A stretch of DNA of 64,000 nucleotides from Streptomyces sp. NBC_01591 (GTDB taxonomy: Bacteria > Actinomycetota > Actinomycetes > Streptomycetales > Streptomycetaceae), in assembly GCF_035918155.1 (NCBI RefSeq), contig NZ_CP109328.1, positions 496,001-560,000 of the forward strand, written 5' to 3'. A program made the position numbers and the translations under genes. Below the pieces are notes generated by a model. The model was given only the letters and a program-made list of their open reading frames with translations, did not search any database and was not told the DNA's origin. Each line of letters begins with the position of its first letter. Within the stretch, counting starts at the first letter, position 1. Below are positions 1 to 8,720 of this stretch, piece by piece.

Positions 1-1
1 G

Positions 2-520
2 CTGACGACGGTCCTGGGGAACACGTTGGGCGCCTATGTGCTCACCGTGGCCGTGGCTCTCGGCATCGGGTCGGTCGTGGAGCGCTCCGTGCTTGTCTTC
101 ACGGTGCTGAAACTGGCCGGTGCTGCCTATTTGGTGTATCTGGGCGTCAAGGCGTGGCGGCAACGTGGCTCGCTGCAGTCCGCGTTCACTGCTGACAAGT
201 CCGCGCAGGGCGGCATGCGTACGTTGTGGGAGGGGTTCGCCGTCGGCGTGGCCAACCCCAAGACCATTGTGTTCTTCGCTGCCGTGCTGCCGCAGTTCGT
301 CGACCGCGCTCAAGGACACGTCGTGGTTCAGATGCTGGTGCTCGGGCTGGTCTTCAACATCATCGCAGTGGCCTCCGACAGCCTGTGGGGACTGATCGCG
401 GCAACCGGACGGGATTGGTTCGCCCGCTCACCTCAGAGGCTCTCCCTGGTCGGAGGAGTCGGCGGGCTCACGATGATCGGCCTCGGTGTCACCATCGCCG
501 CGACAGGACGCAAGGACTGA
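2..520 (+). CDS. LysE/RhtB-family amino-acid exporter, 5' truncated by window edge
   Basis: Integral membrane exporter of the LysE/RhtB family, which expels amino acids or their derivatives. The open frame runs off the left edge of the window, so about 40 N-terminal residues are missing compared with the usual 200-210. Family marks present are a hydrophobic segment ending in LKLAGAAYLVYLG, the conserved GFAVGVANPKTIVFFAAVLP motif with its NPK turn, and two further hydrophobic segments towards the C-terminus. There is no recognisable downstream partner; a transposase fragment follows. The substrate cannot be told from sequence. Confidence 0.85.
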   Translation: MTTVLGNTLGAYVLTVAVALGIGSVVERSVLVFTVLKLAGAAYLVYLGVKAWRQRGSLQSAFTADKSAQGGMRTLWEGFAVGVANPKTIVFFAAVLPQFVDRAQGHVVVQMLVLGLVFNIIAVASDSLWGLIAATGRDWFARSPQRLSLVGGVGGLTMIGLGVTIAATGRKD

Positions 521-689
521 TCCCGCACCAGAGGGGCGACCGGGTCAGCCGGCGGCGGGTTCGGCCCGGTTCCACCCGCGCGCTGACCTCGCCACCGGCT
601 GGAGCCGCAACCAGGGGTGGCCACGGTTGTGAGATGAAGATCGGCGGTGCCGCTGCCGTCCGCCGGCTTTCCGTCTCACCGCCGGGCAG

Positions 690-836
690 GCAGGTGACGC
701 ACCCGCCTTCGCCCGTGTCATGGCCGGGCTGCGGGTGCTGCGGGTGCGGGGGCGGCCCCGCGCCCGGCCCGAGGTGGTCCTGGCCGACAAGGCCTACTCC
801 TCCGGGCCGGACAACCGAACTCGGTCAGGTGCGTGA
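690..836 (+). pseudogene. IS5-family transposase fragment
   Basis: A short stretch reading GRPRARPEVVLADKAYSS matches the DDE-region signature of IS5-family transposases (RPRTRPDxVLADKAYSS). It is only about 48 codons long, lacks a start, and ends at a stop soon after the motif. It is a leftover of a larger element and no terminal repeats were recognised around it. A second IS5-type fragment with a related motif lies at 9066-9449 on the other strand. Confidence 0.7.
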
Positions 837-1020
837 TGTAGCAATGGCTTGTGCCCGCAGAGGCCGTGTGCGGGTGACCCGGTGCGGTGATTGAGCAGGC
901 GTGTTGTCGCGGACCACCTCTGCGACGCAGGCAGTCGAAGGTGTTGCATTCCGAGACCGTGGATATGATGTGGACCACTCTCCGGCGGCTCCGGGTCAGG
1001 CGTACGCGATCATGACCGGA

Positions 1021-1734
1021 ATGGACACTCGTTTCGTTGGCATCCCTGATCTGGTCGAGGCCCCGTCCGTGGCGGTCGTGGTCGACGTCATGCGTGCTTT
1101 CACCGTGGCTGCCTGGGCCTTTGCCCAGGGGGCGGAAAAGATCATTCTTGCTGAGTCGCTGGACGACGCTCTGGCGCTCAAGGCTCGCCACCCGGATCGG
1201 GTGGCGATCAAGGACGGGCCGCCCGCGCCCGGGTTCGACATGGTCAACTCGCCGGGCCTGCTGCGGTCTGTTGATCTTGGCGGACGGACCGTTGTGCAGA
1301 AGACCACGGCAGGGACGGTCGGCGCCCTTGCGGTCAAGGAGGCGTCGCTGGTGCTGTGCGCCGGCTTCGTAGTGGCGGAGGCAACGGCTCGGCTCTTGCG
1401 GACACGCAAGAGTGACAGTGTCACGTTCGTGGTCACTGGCGAGGATGGGCAGGCCGATGAAGATCTGGCGTGCGCTCAATACATCGCTCGGAGAGCCACC
1501 GAGGCTGGGACGGATGCTGCTGGGTTCCTTCGCCGCGCTGCCGAGTCGCGCGCCGCCGCCGAGCTGGCGGAGGGAGTGCGTCAAGGAGTCCATCCTGATG
1601 ACGTTGCACTCTGTATTGAGCTCGACCGGTTTCCCTTTGCCATGGTGGCGGCCTTGGAAGACTCGCTCATGGTCCTGCGTCCGTGCGCCGTGCCTTCGCC
1701 GGCCGACGACGCCTCGGCCCGGAGACCGGCATGA
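1021..1734 (+). CDS. 2-phosphosulfolactate phosphatase (ComB) family protein
   Basis: 237 residues, close to the family norm of about 240. ComB-type enzymes hydrolyse 2-phosphosulfolactate to sulfolactate in methanogens; in actinobacteria the family is widespread but its substrate is mostly unproven. Characteristic features are the N-terminal [20 protein letters not shown] segment, the [12 protein letters not shown] motif and the later [13 protein letters not shown] acidic motif. The start at 1021 (ATG) is preferred because homology begins there; an in-frame ATG lies nine bases upstream. It stands alone, with no coenzyme M genes nearby, so a role in sulfolactate or general phosphoester metabolism is only inferred. 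Confidence 0.8.
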   Translation: MDTRFVGIPDLVEAPSVAVVVDVMRAFTVAAWAFAQGAEKIILAESLDDALALKARHPDRVAIKDGPPAPGFDMVNSPGLLRSVDLGGRTVVQKTTAGTVGALAVKEASLVLCAGFVVAEATARLLRTRKSDSVTFVVTGEDGQADEDLACAQYIARRATEAGTDAAGFLRRAAESRAAAELAEGVRQGVHPDDVALCIELDRFPFAMVAALEDSLMVLRPCAVPSPADDASARRPA

Positions 1735-2354
1735 GCGGAACAGCCGAAGGCCCCGCGGCAGGAGTTCGCTTTGGCGCCGGAGGTGCTCAGGCCTGCCCGG
1801 GCAACTCCTACTCGATCCGTCGACTGAGGTTGTCCCGCGATCTTTGGCCGCTTGTTCCCGAGGGTCTTCAACTTCTCAACCGTTGCACGGCGATGAGCGC
1901 GGTTCCCGGCGGACGGTTCTGCCCACGTCGTAGTACCGAACGCGGCCGGCCCTCACTCCGGGCTTCGTCCCGCTGAACACCCGTGCCCATGACAGGGGTG
2001 CTCAGGTTGCCGCCCGGTACCGCCTTCTCACGCCCGGCGGCGAGAACATGTTCACACAGGCTGACCGGGCGGGTTCGGCCCCCGGTCGGCGAGCAGTGAC
2101 GTTGAGACGGGCCTGACTTCGGGCCGGGAATTGAGGCCCACCGCTGCGTGATCAAACGGCCGACTGCGATGCTCGGACTGGCCAACCACGGTGATCAGTC
2201 ACCTGTGCAGTCTCGGGACAGCGGTGGGAGCAGCCCGCCACGGTCGCCATCACGCCCCAGGGCGTCAGCTGCGCTCTGCAGCTGTTGTCCTTCCGATCCT
2301 GGGCAATCATGTCCGCCCCGCACCGGTCAGCGCGGGACGGACGCATTCGGCGAG
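1735..2354. other. Non-coding stretch without recognised gene
   Basis: About 620 bases separating the ComB-like gene from the convergent small secreted protein. Open frames exist in all phases, as expected at this GC content, but none carries recognisable motifs or a convincing ribosome-binding site. I see no transposase motif here either. Confidence 0.5.
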
Positions 2355-2822
2355 TCAGCTGCAGAGAAGGGCCCATGAGGTGTTGGGACGCCAGGTCTTC
2401 TCGCCGGAGGCCGCACCCTTCCAACTGAACGTCGCCACCACGCTGAAGCTCGACTGTGGCCAGTTACACGGGTTGACGGTGCTGGTGCCGGCCAGGTCCT
2501 CGGTGCCGTGCCAGCCGTCGTAATCCTTCGCGGTGCGCAGCGTCACCCAGCTACCCGTGCTGGTAAAGCGCTGAAGCTTCACGTTGGTGACCTTGACCTG
2601 GTAGCTGCCGCCACCGGCGACATCGGTGATCTTCGCCCGTGCTCGGTAGGTGTCGGCGGTCTCGTCCCACCAGACGGTGGCGCAGCGCTTGACCGCGGTG
2701 CCGTAGCACTTCCACTCGCTTGCTGCGGATGCCGGCGACGGGGTGATGACGATCGACGCGCCGAGCGCCGCGGCGACCAACGCGCCGGTGGTACCGAACC
2801 GGCCCGCACGCTTGAGCCTCAT
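2355..2822 (-). CDS. Small secreted protein with Sec signal peptide
   Basis: 155 residues. The start ATG at 2822 is set by a strong upstream AGGAAGG. Residues 1-40 form a Sec signal peptide: MRLKRAGR, a hydrophobic core rich in Ala/Leu/Val, and an ASA-type cleavage site near residue 40. The mature part has a Cys early on, the pattern CATVWWDETAD, beta-strand-like alternation, and a C-terminal Cys (CNW...LLCS) suggesting disulfides. No enzyme motif is visible. It shares a loose pattern (ATVxWDxxx, then Val-rich strands) with the secreted protein at 6249-6740, so both may belong to one fold family. Function unknown. Confidence 0.75.
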   Translation of the reverse strand: MRLKRAGRFGTTGALVAAALGASIVITPSPASAASEWKCYGTAVKRCATVWWDETADTYRARAKITDVAGGGSYQVKVTNVKLQRFTSTGSWVTLRTAKDYDGWHGTEDLAGTSTVNPCNWPQSSFSVVATFSWKGAASGEKTWRPNTSWALLCS

Positions 2823-3079
2823 GAAAATCCTTCCTGATTTGCCAGTGATTCCGGTGGCACCGTATCCAGCAGGTCGGAACAACTGCCCAGCCGTGCGAGG
2901 CGGTTGCGCTGCTGTGACAAAGTCAGAGTTCGGTCTCCTTCGGCCAGGGTGCGGGTGAAGGAGCGGCCGAGAGGCCGTATTTCTATCGATGGCGCGAACG
3001 TCGGCGATGGCCCCTTCCACGCGGCCGAGCAGGGCCTCGCAGTCCCGGCCTGCGGGCTTCAGTGACGAGTTGTGGTGTG

Positions 3080-4324
3080 TCATGTGTGGCTACGGGGCAG
3101 TTCCGGCTCGTGCTGTGGCATGTGGTCCTGTCGGGGGAGCAGCAGTGGGGTCGCCAGCAGGAGCACGCCGGCCAGGCCGATGGCCGTACGCGGGCCGAGC
3201 AGGCTGCCCAGCACGCCCCAGACGGCTGTCAGGAGCGCGGTCGTGGCCTTGGTCGTCACCGCCCATGCGGACAGTGTGCGGGTGACCCGGTCGGTCGCGG
3301 TGCGTTCGAGGCGGTAGGTGGCGTAGACGGGGTTGAAGACCCCGCAGCAGAAGATGAGTCCGAGCTCGACGCCGACCACCAGCAGCAGTCCTCCGGTGCC
3401 CGGCCCCAGGAAGGCCAGGCCGACGGGCCAGATCGCGCGCAGCCTCCCGGCCACGATGAGCACCTGATGCTGCCCGAACCGGGTGACGAGCGGCCGGGCC
3501 AGTCGCGAACCGAGCAGTCCGCCGATCGAGGGCGCGGCGAAGGCGAGGCCGTACTGCCATGGTGCGAACCCGAGTTGGCTGAGCATCAGGACGGCCAGCA
3601 GCGGCTGGGCGGCCATCACCAGGGCGTTGAACAAGGCGGTGTTGAAGAACAGCGGGCGCAGCGTCGCGTCGGCGAGGATGTACCGCCAGCCGTCGAGGAG
3701 GTCCCCGGCCCTCATGCGCGGGGCCTCCCAGCGCTCGGGCCGCGGCTCGTGCCCGCCCGTTGCGCGGATACCCAGGGCCGAGAGCAGGTAGCTGACCGCG
3801 TCGGCCACCACCGTCGCCACCGGACCGAGGAGCCCTATCGCCGCGCCGCCCAGGGGCGGTCCGATGATCGTGGTCGTCCAGGCGGTGGACTCGAATCGGG
3901 CGTTGGCGACGAGCAGGTCCTCGGCCGACAGCAGTGTCTTCAGGTACGCGCCGGAGGCGGCGCGGAAGGTGATGTCGGCCGCCGCGACGACGACCGAGAC
4001 CAGCAGAAGCTGAAGAAACGTGAGGACGCCGAGCGCGAACGCGGCGGGGATGGTCAGCAGCGCCGCGAACCGCACCAGGTCCATCGTGATCAGCACCGGC
4101 CGCTTGCGGCGGAACTCCACCCACGGGCCGAGCGGCACCGCCACGGCCGCGCCCACCGCAGCCCCCACGGAGGCGAGCGTGGCGACCTCGGCCGGTCCGG
4201 CGTGCAGCGCACCGATGGCGATCAGCGGGAACGCGCCGAAGGCGAGCCATGTGCCGAGCGCGCTGGTCGCGTACGCTCCCCAGAGCCACCCGAACCGCCG
4301 CCCCAACCGGTGCCCGCTTCTCAT
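3080..4324 (-). CDS. MFS transporter (EntS/MFS_3-like exporter)
   Basis: 414 residues, typical length for a 12-helix major facilitator exporter of the enterobactin-exporter-like type. Many hydrophobic segments are visible (for example TWLAFGAFPLIAIGAL, AAVGAAVAVPLGPW, LLLVVGVELGLIFCCG), with the loop-2/3 basic motif EFRRKRPVLITMD. It is transcribed divergently from the LysR regulator at 4460, with 135 bases between the starts holding repeated ACAACC half-sites, so it is probably the LysR target. Function is likely drug or metabolite efflux; substrate unknown. Confidence 0.85.
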   Translation of the reverse strand: MRSGHRLGRRFGWLWGAYATSALGTWLAFGAFPLIAIGALHAGPAEVATLASVGAAVGAAVAVPLGPWVEFRRKRPVLITMDLVRFAALLTIPAAFALGVLTFLQLLLVSVVVAAADITFRAASGAYLKTLLSAEDLLVANARFESTAWTTTIIGPPLGGAAIGLLGPVATVVADAVSYLLSALGIRATGGHEPRPERWEAPRMRAGDLLDGWRYILADATLRPLFFNTALFNALVMAAQPLLAVLMLSQLGFAPWQYGLAFAAPSIGGLLGSRLARPLVTRFGQHQVLIVAGRLRAIWPVGLAFLGPGTGGLLLVVGVELGLIFCCGVFNPVYATYRLERTATDRVTRTLSAWAVTTKATTALLTAVWGVLGSLLGPRTAIGLAGVLLLATPLLLPRQDHMPQHEPELPRSHT

Positions 4325-4351
4325 GCCCGACGCCCCTTGCCACTCACCTGC

Positions 4352-4441
4352 ACAACCGATCCGCGATCGGAAGCATCAAAGCGAGCACCGCACCCGGGGA
4401 TCAAACAACCGCAGGACCACCTGGCCACAACCAACGGTTGT
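4352..4441. promoter_or_regulatory. Probable LysR operator region between divergent genes
   Basis: The intergenic region holds three copies of ACAACC (4352, 4405, 4427). The last forms a perfect dyad with GGTTGT (4427-4441, arms of 6, spacer AAC). CCGAT-N5-ATCGG at 4356-4370 is a second dyad. Paired, LysR-style dyads between a LysR gene and a divergent exporter are the expected layout of an autoregulatory operator. This is inferred from layout; binding is untested. Confidence 0.5.
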
Positions 4442-4459
4442 ACCCATAGGGTGTCCGGC

Positions 4460-5395
4460 ATGGACCTCGACACCGTCAGGACTTTCGTCGCCGCCGCCGA
4501 CGCGGGGCAGTTCCAGGAGGCCGCCGCCGAGCTGGCGGTCACCCAGCAGGCTGTCTCCAAGCGCATCGCCGCACTGGAGCGCAACCTCGGGGTGCGGCTG
4601 TTCACCCGCACCCCGCGCGGCGCCGAGCTCACCATCGACGGGCAGGCGTTCCTGCCCCACGCGCGCGAACTGCTGCGCGTCGCCGAGCGCGCGGTCGCGT
4701 CCGTGCGCACCGGCCGCCGTCCGCTGCGCGTCGACGTGATCGCCTCGCGCGGCGCGCAGTCGGGCCTGATGCGCGGCTTCCACCGCGCACACCCCGACAT
4801 CGAGCTCGACGTGATGATGCTCTTCGAAATCGAGACGGCCGTCGCCGCCATCCGGTCCGGTGCGATCGACGCGTCCTTCCGCGCCGTCGCCGCGCCTGGC
4901 CGGCCCTTTCCCGAGGACATCGAGTCCGTCCGGGTGCTCGACGAGCCGCTCCAGCTCCTCACCGGCCCCGCCCACGCGCTGGCGGGCGCCCGGTCGGTGC
5001 CCCTCGCTCAGCTCGCCGGGCACCGGATCTGGATGCCCGGCATCGTTCCCGGTACCGAGTGGGCCGCCTACTACGAGGATCTCGTCGCCGAGTTCGGCCT
5101 CACCATCGAGGCGACCGGCCCCAACTTCGGCTCCGACGCGCTCCTCGACACCATCGCCGACACCCCGGCCCTGGCCACCTTCATGGGCGAGCAGACCCGG
5201 CTCGTCTGGCCCGCCGGCCACGGCCTGCGCCGCATCCCGGTGACCGACCCGACGCCCGTCTACCCGCACTCGCTCCTCTGGCACCGCGACAACCCCCACC
5301 CGGCGCTGGCCACTCTCCGCGCCCACCTCGCCGCCACAGCAGCCGGCCACGACGCCGCCGGGACCTGGGTGCCGGGGTGGGTGATTCCGCGCTGA
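4460..5395 (+). CDS. LysR-family transcriptional regulator
   Basis: 311 residues, the usual LysR size. The N-terminal winged helix contains FQEAAAELAVTQQAVSKRIA, followed by LERNLGVRLFTRTPRG and the linker helix. The C-terminal effector domain follows from about residue 85. ATG 4460 is chosen because MDLDTVRTFVAAADAG is the canonical LysR opening; a GTG lies 9 bases upstream. Divergent from the MFS exporter at 3080-4324, which it probably controls together with itself. A Tn3 transposase remnant abuts its stop codon, so the downstream neighbourhood has been disrupted. Confidence 0.9.
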   Translation: MDLDTVRTFVAAADAGQFQEAAAELAVTQQAVSKRIAALERNLGVRLFTRTPRGAELTIDGQAFLPHARELLRVAERAVASVRTGRRPLRVDVIASRGAQSGLMRGFHRAHPDIELDVMMLFEIETAVAAIRSGAIDASFRAVAAPGRPFPEDIESVRVLDEPLQLLTGPAHALAGARSVPLAQLAGHRIWMPGIVPGTEWAAYYEDLVAEFGLTIEATGPNFGSDALLDTIADTPALATFMGEQTRLVWPAGHGLRRIPVTDPTPVYPHSLLWHRDNPHPALATLRAHLAATAAGHDAAGTWVPGWVIPR

Positions 5396-5559
5396 ACGCC
5401 GCCGCGTCCTCGACCATCGTCGCCGCGGCGAACGCCGCCCTGATCAAGGCCCAGGCCCAGGACCAGGTGCCCATCGACCAGCACTGGGGCAAGGGCCTGC
5501 TCGCCTCCGTCGACGGCCTGCGCTTCGTCGTCCCCGTCCGCACCAGGGATCCACCATGA
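5396..5559 (+). pseudogene. Tn3-family transposase (TnpA) fragment
   Basis: Translated in the frame ending at the stop 5557-5559, this stretch reads LASVDGLRFVVPVRT preceded by a helix with ANAALIKAQ. It matches the catalytic-core segment of Tn3-family TnpA (VASVDGMRFVVPV), where the Asp is the first DDE residue. It has no start codon and covers about 55 of roughly 1000 residues. It is one of five TnpA fragments found in the window. Confidence 0.7.
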
Positions 5560-5651
5560 AGCCGGCACTCGCGATGTGCGAGGCGCCCCCGCGGTGATTG
5601 CGGACGCTGTCGGCGGTGCCGAGGAGCTCGCCACCGTCGCCCACGGCGACT

Positions 5652-6072
5652 CCCGACGTGCGCGGCTACGGCCGCTCCTCCAAGCCGACCGCGACGGACG
5701 CGTACCGGATGCTCGCCCTGGTGGAGGACAACGTCGCGCTCGTGCGCGCCCTGGGCGAGGAGACAGCGGTGATCATCGGGCACGACTGGGGCTCGAACAT
5801 CGCGGCGACCTCCGCGCTGCTCCACTCCGAGGTCTTCCGTGCCGTCGGGCTGCTGAGCGTCCCCTACGCCCCGCCCGGCGGGCCCCGCCCCACCGATGTC
5901 TTCGCGCAGATGGGCGGCGACCAGGAGTTCTACGTCTCGTACTTCCAGGAGCCCGGCCGTGCCGAGGCCGAGATCGAGCCCGACGTCCGGGGCTGGCTCG
6001 CGGGCTTCTACGCGGCCCTGTCCGCCGACACCATGCCGACGCAGGCCGAGTCCGACCCGCACTTCGTGAACC
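5652..6072 (+). pseudogene. Epoxide hydrolase / alpha-beta hydrolase, truncated at both ends
   Basis: Clear alpha/beta hydrolase core: VRGYGRSSKP, then VIIGHDWGSNIAATSALLH with the nucleophile Asp in GHDWG, then SVPYAPPGGPRPTDVF. The first 80 or so residues (including the HG oxyanion motif) and everything after the cap domain, including the catalytic His, are missing. The frame stays open to 6164, but that tail is antisense to another Tn3 transposase fragment. It is therefore a gene remnant cut by rearrangement and not a functional enzyme. Confidence 0.75.
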
Positions 6073-6170
6073 GCACCGACCGGATCGACCACCCGCAGCA
6101 GGTGCAGGGACTGGGCGATCCGCCCGTACTCCGCGAACGCCGTGCCCAGCGGCATCGGGCGTGAGTCCCG
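6073..6170 (-). pseudogene. Tn3-family transposase (TnpA) fragment, C-terminal region
   Basis: On the minus strand the segment reads RPMPLGTAFAEYGRIAQSLH followed by LLRVVD. This matches the TnpA motif RPTPLGxAIAxYGRIAKTLHLLRxxD found near the C-terminus of Tn3-family transposases. It directly abuts the truncated epoxide hydrolase and has no surrounding frame. Confidence 0.65.
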
Positions 6171-6190
6171 GTCCATCCCTGGTGGGCCTG

Positions 6191-6243
6191 CTGCGGAGAT
6201 ATGCACGAAGCGCGTCAGGCATGCCTCGTGCATATCTCCGCAG
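6191..6243. terminator. Long perfect stem-loop, probable bidirectional terminator
   Basis: Perfect 18-bp arms CTGCGGAGATATGCACGA (6191-6208) and its complement (6226-6243) with a 17-base loop that itself contains the palindrome AGGCATGCCT. It lies five bases beyond the stop of the secreted-protein gene at 6249-6740. There is no T-run, as usual for Streptomyces terminators. Confidence 0.6.
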
Positions 6244-6248
6244 ACCTG

Positions 6249-6740
6249 TTACTCGCGGAAGTAGCCCCTGCCGGTGCAGCCCTTCTTGGCGCCGTCGTTG
6301 TAGCCGCACACCTTGAAGTAGATCTTCTTGCCCTTCTTGATGTTCACGTCGATCGTCGCGGTCTTGCCGTTGTAGACGTGGACCTTCTTCCACAGCTTGC
6401 CGGTCTTGCTCTTGTAGACCCTCAGCTCTGAAGAGCGGGCGTCGAGGTTCGCGTCATCGATGGTGAGACTGTCCACGTCCGCACCGTTGGAGGTGTAGTC
6501 GTCCCAGACCACGGTGGCGTAGCGGTGGTTCTTGATGTACGCGTCCCAGCCGTAGCCATCCGGAGTGCCCGCCGCCTTCGTCTCCGCCTTCGTCTCCGCC
6601 TGGACGACGGTGGCAGCACCACCTGCCCGGGATCCGGAGCTGTCGGCGAGTGCCGACGTCGCACCGAGTGCGCCGGCCGACAGCAGGACTGCCGCGCCGG
6701 AGGCGACAAGCGTCCGCTTGAACATGCCTGACTGTGCCAT
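6249..6740 (-). CDS. Small secreted protein, signal peptide plus beta-rich domain
   Basis: 163 residues. ATG 6740 is preceded by GGGGAAG at good spacing. Residues 1-32 are a Sec signal (MFKRTLVASGAAVLL, cleavage near SALA-DSSG). A short linker with the duplicated AETKAETK follows. The mature domain holds ATVVWDDYTSNG, LRVYKSKTGKLWKKV and a Lys-rich strand, and ends with two Cys (KVCGYND, KKGCTGRGYF) that can pair. No catalytic motif is evident. The ATVxWD pattern recalls the protein at 2355-2822. Probably an extracellular protein of unknown function, transcribed alone and ended by the hairpin at 6191-6243. Confidence 0.75.
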   Translation of the reverse strand: MAQSGMFKRTLVASGAAVLLSAGALGATSALADSSGSRAGGAATVVQAETKAETKAAGTPDGYGWDAYIKNHRYATVVWDDYTSNGADVDSLTIDDANLDARSSELRVYKSKTGKLWKKVHVYNGKTATIDVNIKKGKKIYFKVCGYNDGAKKGCTGRGYFRE

Positions 6741-6880
6741 GGGTCTTCCCCGTTTCTCGTTGCTGTTGATGTCCGCCGGTGCCGGGGTGCGGCGTCGACG
6801 CTGAAGTGAGCATGCTGCCGAGCGGCCGACGGGATCCATGTGTTTCGGGCCGGGCCGAAAGAGCACCGGGTCCGAGTAGT

Positions 6881-6985
6881 TACCGCGAGGGCCAGGAGGA
6901 TCGGCACGCCGTCCTCGGCCCGGTCCTCGACGCCGTGGTTCTGTGGAACACCCGATACCTGGACGTCGAGCTGAACGCCATTCCG
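6881..6985 (+). pseudogene. Tn3-family transposase (TnpA) C-terminal fragment
   Basis: The plus strand encodes YREGQEDRHAVLGPVLDAVV followed by LWNTRYLDVELNAI. This is the TnpA C-terminal signature (YREGQEDQLGALGLVLNAVVLWNTRYMD). Only about 35 codons survive. It sits between the secreted protein and the FAD monooxygenase remnant. Confidence 0.7.
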
Positions 6986-7128
6986 GGTAGGTGCCGGGGC
7001 CGATGTGCGGTGTCGGTCGTCTATCGGGGGCTGTTGGTCCATGTCGGCGGCTCGTCGGCGGGGCTTGGCACCTTTCCAGAGACGGCCGGCCGGAGTTCGC
7101 CGGGCGGCCTGATCCCGAAGGAGCCACC

Positions 7129-8251
7129 ATGCACACCCCTGTCACGATCACCGGCGCCGGGCTCGGCGGCCTCACACTGGCCCGCGTCCTGCACGTTCAC
7201 GGCATCCCGGCCACGATCTACGAGGCCGAGTCCTCCCCGAGGGCGCGCACGCAGGGCGGGATGCTCGACATCCACGACTACAACGGGCAACTCGCCCTCG
7301 CGGCGGCCCGGCTTGATGGACAATTTCCACGCCATCGTCCTGGAGGGCCGCGAGGCGATGCGGGTCCTCGACAAGGACGGGACCGTCCAGCTCGAGATGG
7401 CCGACGACGGTAAGGGCGGACGCCCCGAGGTAATGCGCGGCGAGCTGCGCCAGATCCTGCTCGACTCGCTCCCGGCCGGGACCGTCCGGTGGGGCCACAA
7501 GGTCACCGGCGTCCGCCCCCTCGGCGGCAGCCGCCACGAGGCAGCCTTCGCTGACGGCAGCACCGTCGTCACCAGCCTGCTGGTCGGTGCGGACGGCGCG
7601 TGGTCACGGGTCCGGCCGCTGCTCTCCACCGCCACACCCGAGTACGTCGGCAAATCGGTCGTCGAGACCTACCTGTTCGACGCCGACACTCGGCACCCAG
7701 CCGCCGCGAAAGCGGTCGGCGGCGGGTCGATGATCGTGCCCACGCCGGGCAGGGAGATCTTCGCTCACCGGGAAAGCGGCGACACTCTGCACGCCTACGT
7801 GGGGCTGTCCGAGCCGCAGGACTGGTTCGCCGCCATCGATTTCGCCGATGCCGCCGCGGCCACCGCGCGGATCGCGCAAGAGTTCGACGGCTGGGCGCCG
7901 GAGCTCACCGCGCTGATCACCGACGCCGACATCGCGCCGGTCCTGCGCCCCCTCTACGCTCTGCCGACCGGGCACCGGTGGGACCGGGTGCCGGGGGTGA
8001 CCCTGCTCGGCGACGCCGCCCATCTCGCGCCCCCGAACGGCGAAGGCGCCAACCTGGCCATGCTCGACGGCGCTGAACTCGGCAAGGCCCTCGCCGCGCA
8101 CCCCGACGACATCGAGGCCGCGCTCACCGAGTACGAGCAGTCCATGTTCCCCCGCAGCGCCGAGGCCGCCACATTTGAAGGTGCCGAGGTCCACGGGATC
8201 GACTCCGACGACAACACGGCCCACGGACGGAGCGGTGGACGCCGCGCTTGA
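7129..8251 (+). pseudogene. TetX-like FAD-dependent monooxygenase, frameshifted and 3' truncated
   Basis: Reading starts well: [20 protein letters not shown] with the dinucleotide-binding GxGxxG, then [19 protein letters not shown]. Around 7306-7309 an extra C (GGCCCGG where GGCCGG is expected) breaks the frame, and the protein continues one frame over from [20 protein letters not shown]. Later motifs are intact: VRWGHKVTGV, the FAD-binding VTLLGDAAHLAPPNGEGANL and FPRSAEAATFEGAEV. Near 8225 homology stops and an antisense IS630 remnant begins, so the C-terminus is lost too. The family hydroxylates aromatic or tetracycline-type substrates. One base could be a sequencing error, but the 3' loss makes decay likely. 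Confidence 0.75.
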
Positions 8252-8369
8252 GCTTCTTCTGGGTGAGCTCGGCGAACCACCGCTCGACCAGGTTCAGCCA
8301 GGACGCGCTGGTCGGCGTGAAGTACAGGTGGAACCGTGGATGCGCCAGCAGCCATCGCTTGATGTCCAC
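8226..8369 (-). pseudogene. IS630-family transposase C-terminal fragment
   Basis: The minus strand reads HPRFHLYFTPTSASWLNLVE followed by RWFAELTQKKLKRGVHRSV. This is the hallmark C-terminal DDE segment (HFTPTSASWLNQVERWF) of IS630-type transposases, with the final catalytic Glu in LNLVERWF. No start, no upstream catalytic domain and no inverted repeats were found. It abuts the broken monooxygenase. Confidence 0.75.
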
Positions 8370-8377
8370 GCTGCACG

Positions 8378-8622
8378 CGGACGGTATTTGACGCGGAGGG
8401 AGTGAGCACCGACGAGGAGGCCCGGAAGCTGTTGGCGACTGAGAAGTTCGGGGTGCTGATCATTGGCGGGTTGTGGAGCCGGACTCCCGCGCAGCGATCA
8501 AGGAGTTCGCGGCGGAGCACCGGGTGCGGCGGGTGATCGACGGCGCGCTGACGGAGCCGTTCGACACCTGTGTGCGACGGGAGTTCGAGCCGCTGATCCG
8601 GGAGGCCGCCTCGAAGGGGTAA
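8378..8622 (+). pseudogene. Remnant of an unidentified protein, frameshifted
   Basis: Two good-looking peptide stretches lie in different frames: VFDAEGVSTDEEARKLLATE then KFGVLIIGG, and, after a shift near 8465-8472, VVEPDSRAAIKEFAAEHRV then a tail ending at the TAA 8620-8622 (FEPLIREAASKG). Together they look like the C-terminal part of one soluble alpha/beta protein that has lost its N-terminus and its frame. I do not recognise the family. Confidence 0.4.
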
Positions 8623-8681
8623 CGGCCATGGTCCGCCCGGGCGTTGATCCGGGCGGACCCCTCACCCGCACAACGCTGGGT

Positions 8682-8699
8682 GTTCTGTCCGGCGGATCA
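8682..8699 (+). repeat. 18-bp inverted-repeat end, left copy
   Basis: GTTCTGTCCGGCGGATCA. An exact reverse complement is at 9491-9508, and a third copy in the same orientation as the latter is at 38050-38067. The pair here brackets 827 bases containing a hypothetical gene and an IS5-type transposase remnant, so these look like terminal inverted repeats of an IS element or a derived MITE. Confidence 0.6.
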
Positions 8700-8720
8700 A
8701 GGCGTCGTAGGCTCCAGGAC

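Noticed and set aside
3062..4459. Very long plus-strand extension upstream of the LysR gene
   Set aside because: It is antisense to the MFS exporter and has low-complexity Gln/Arg/Gly composition; LysR homology begins exactly at ATG 4460.
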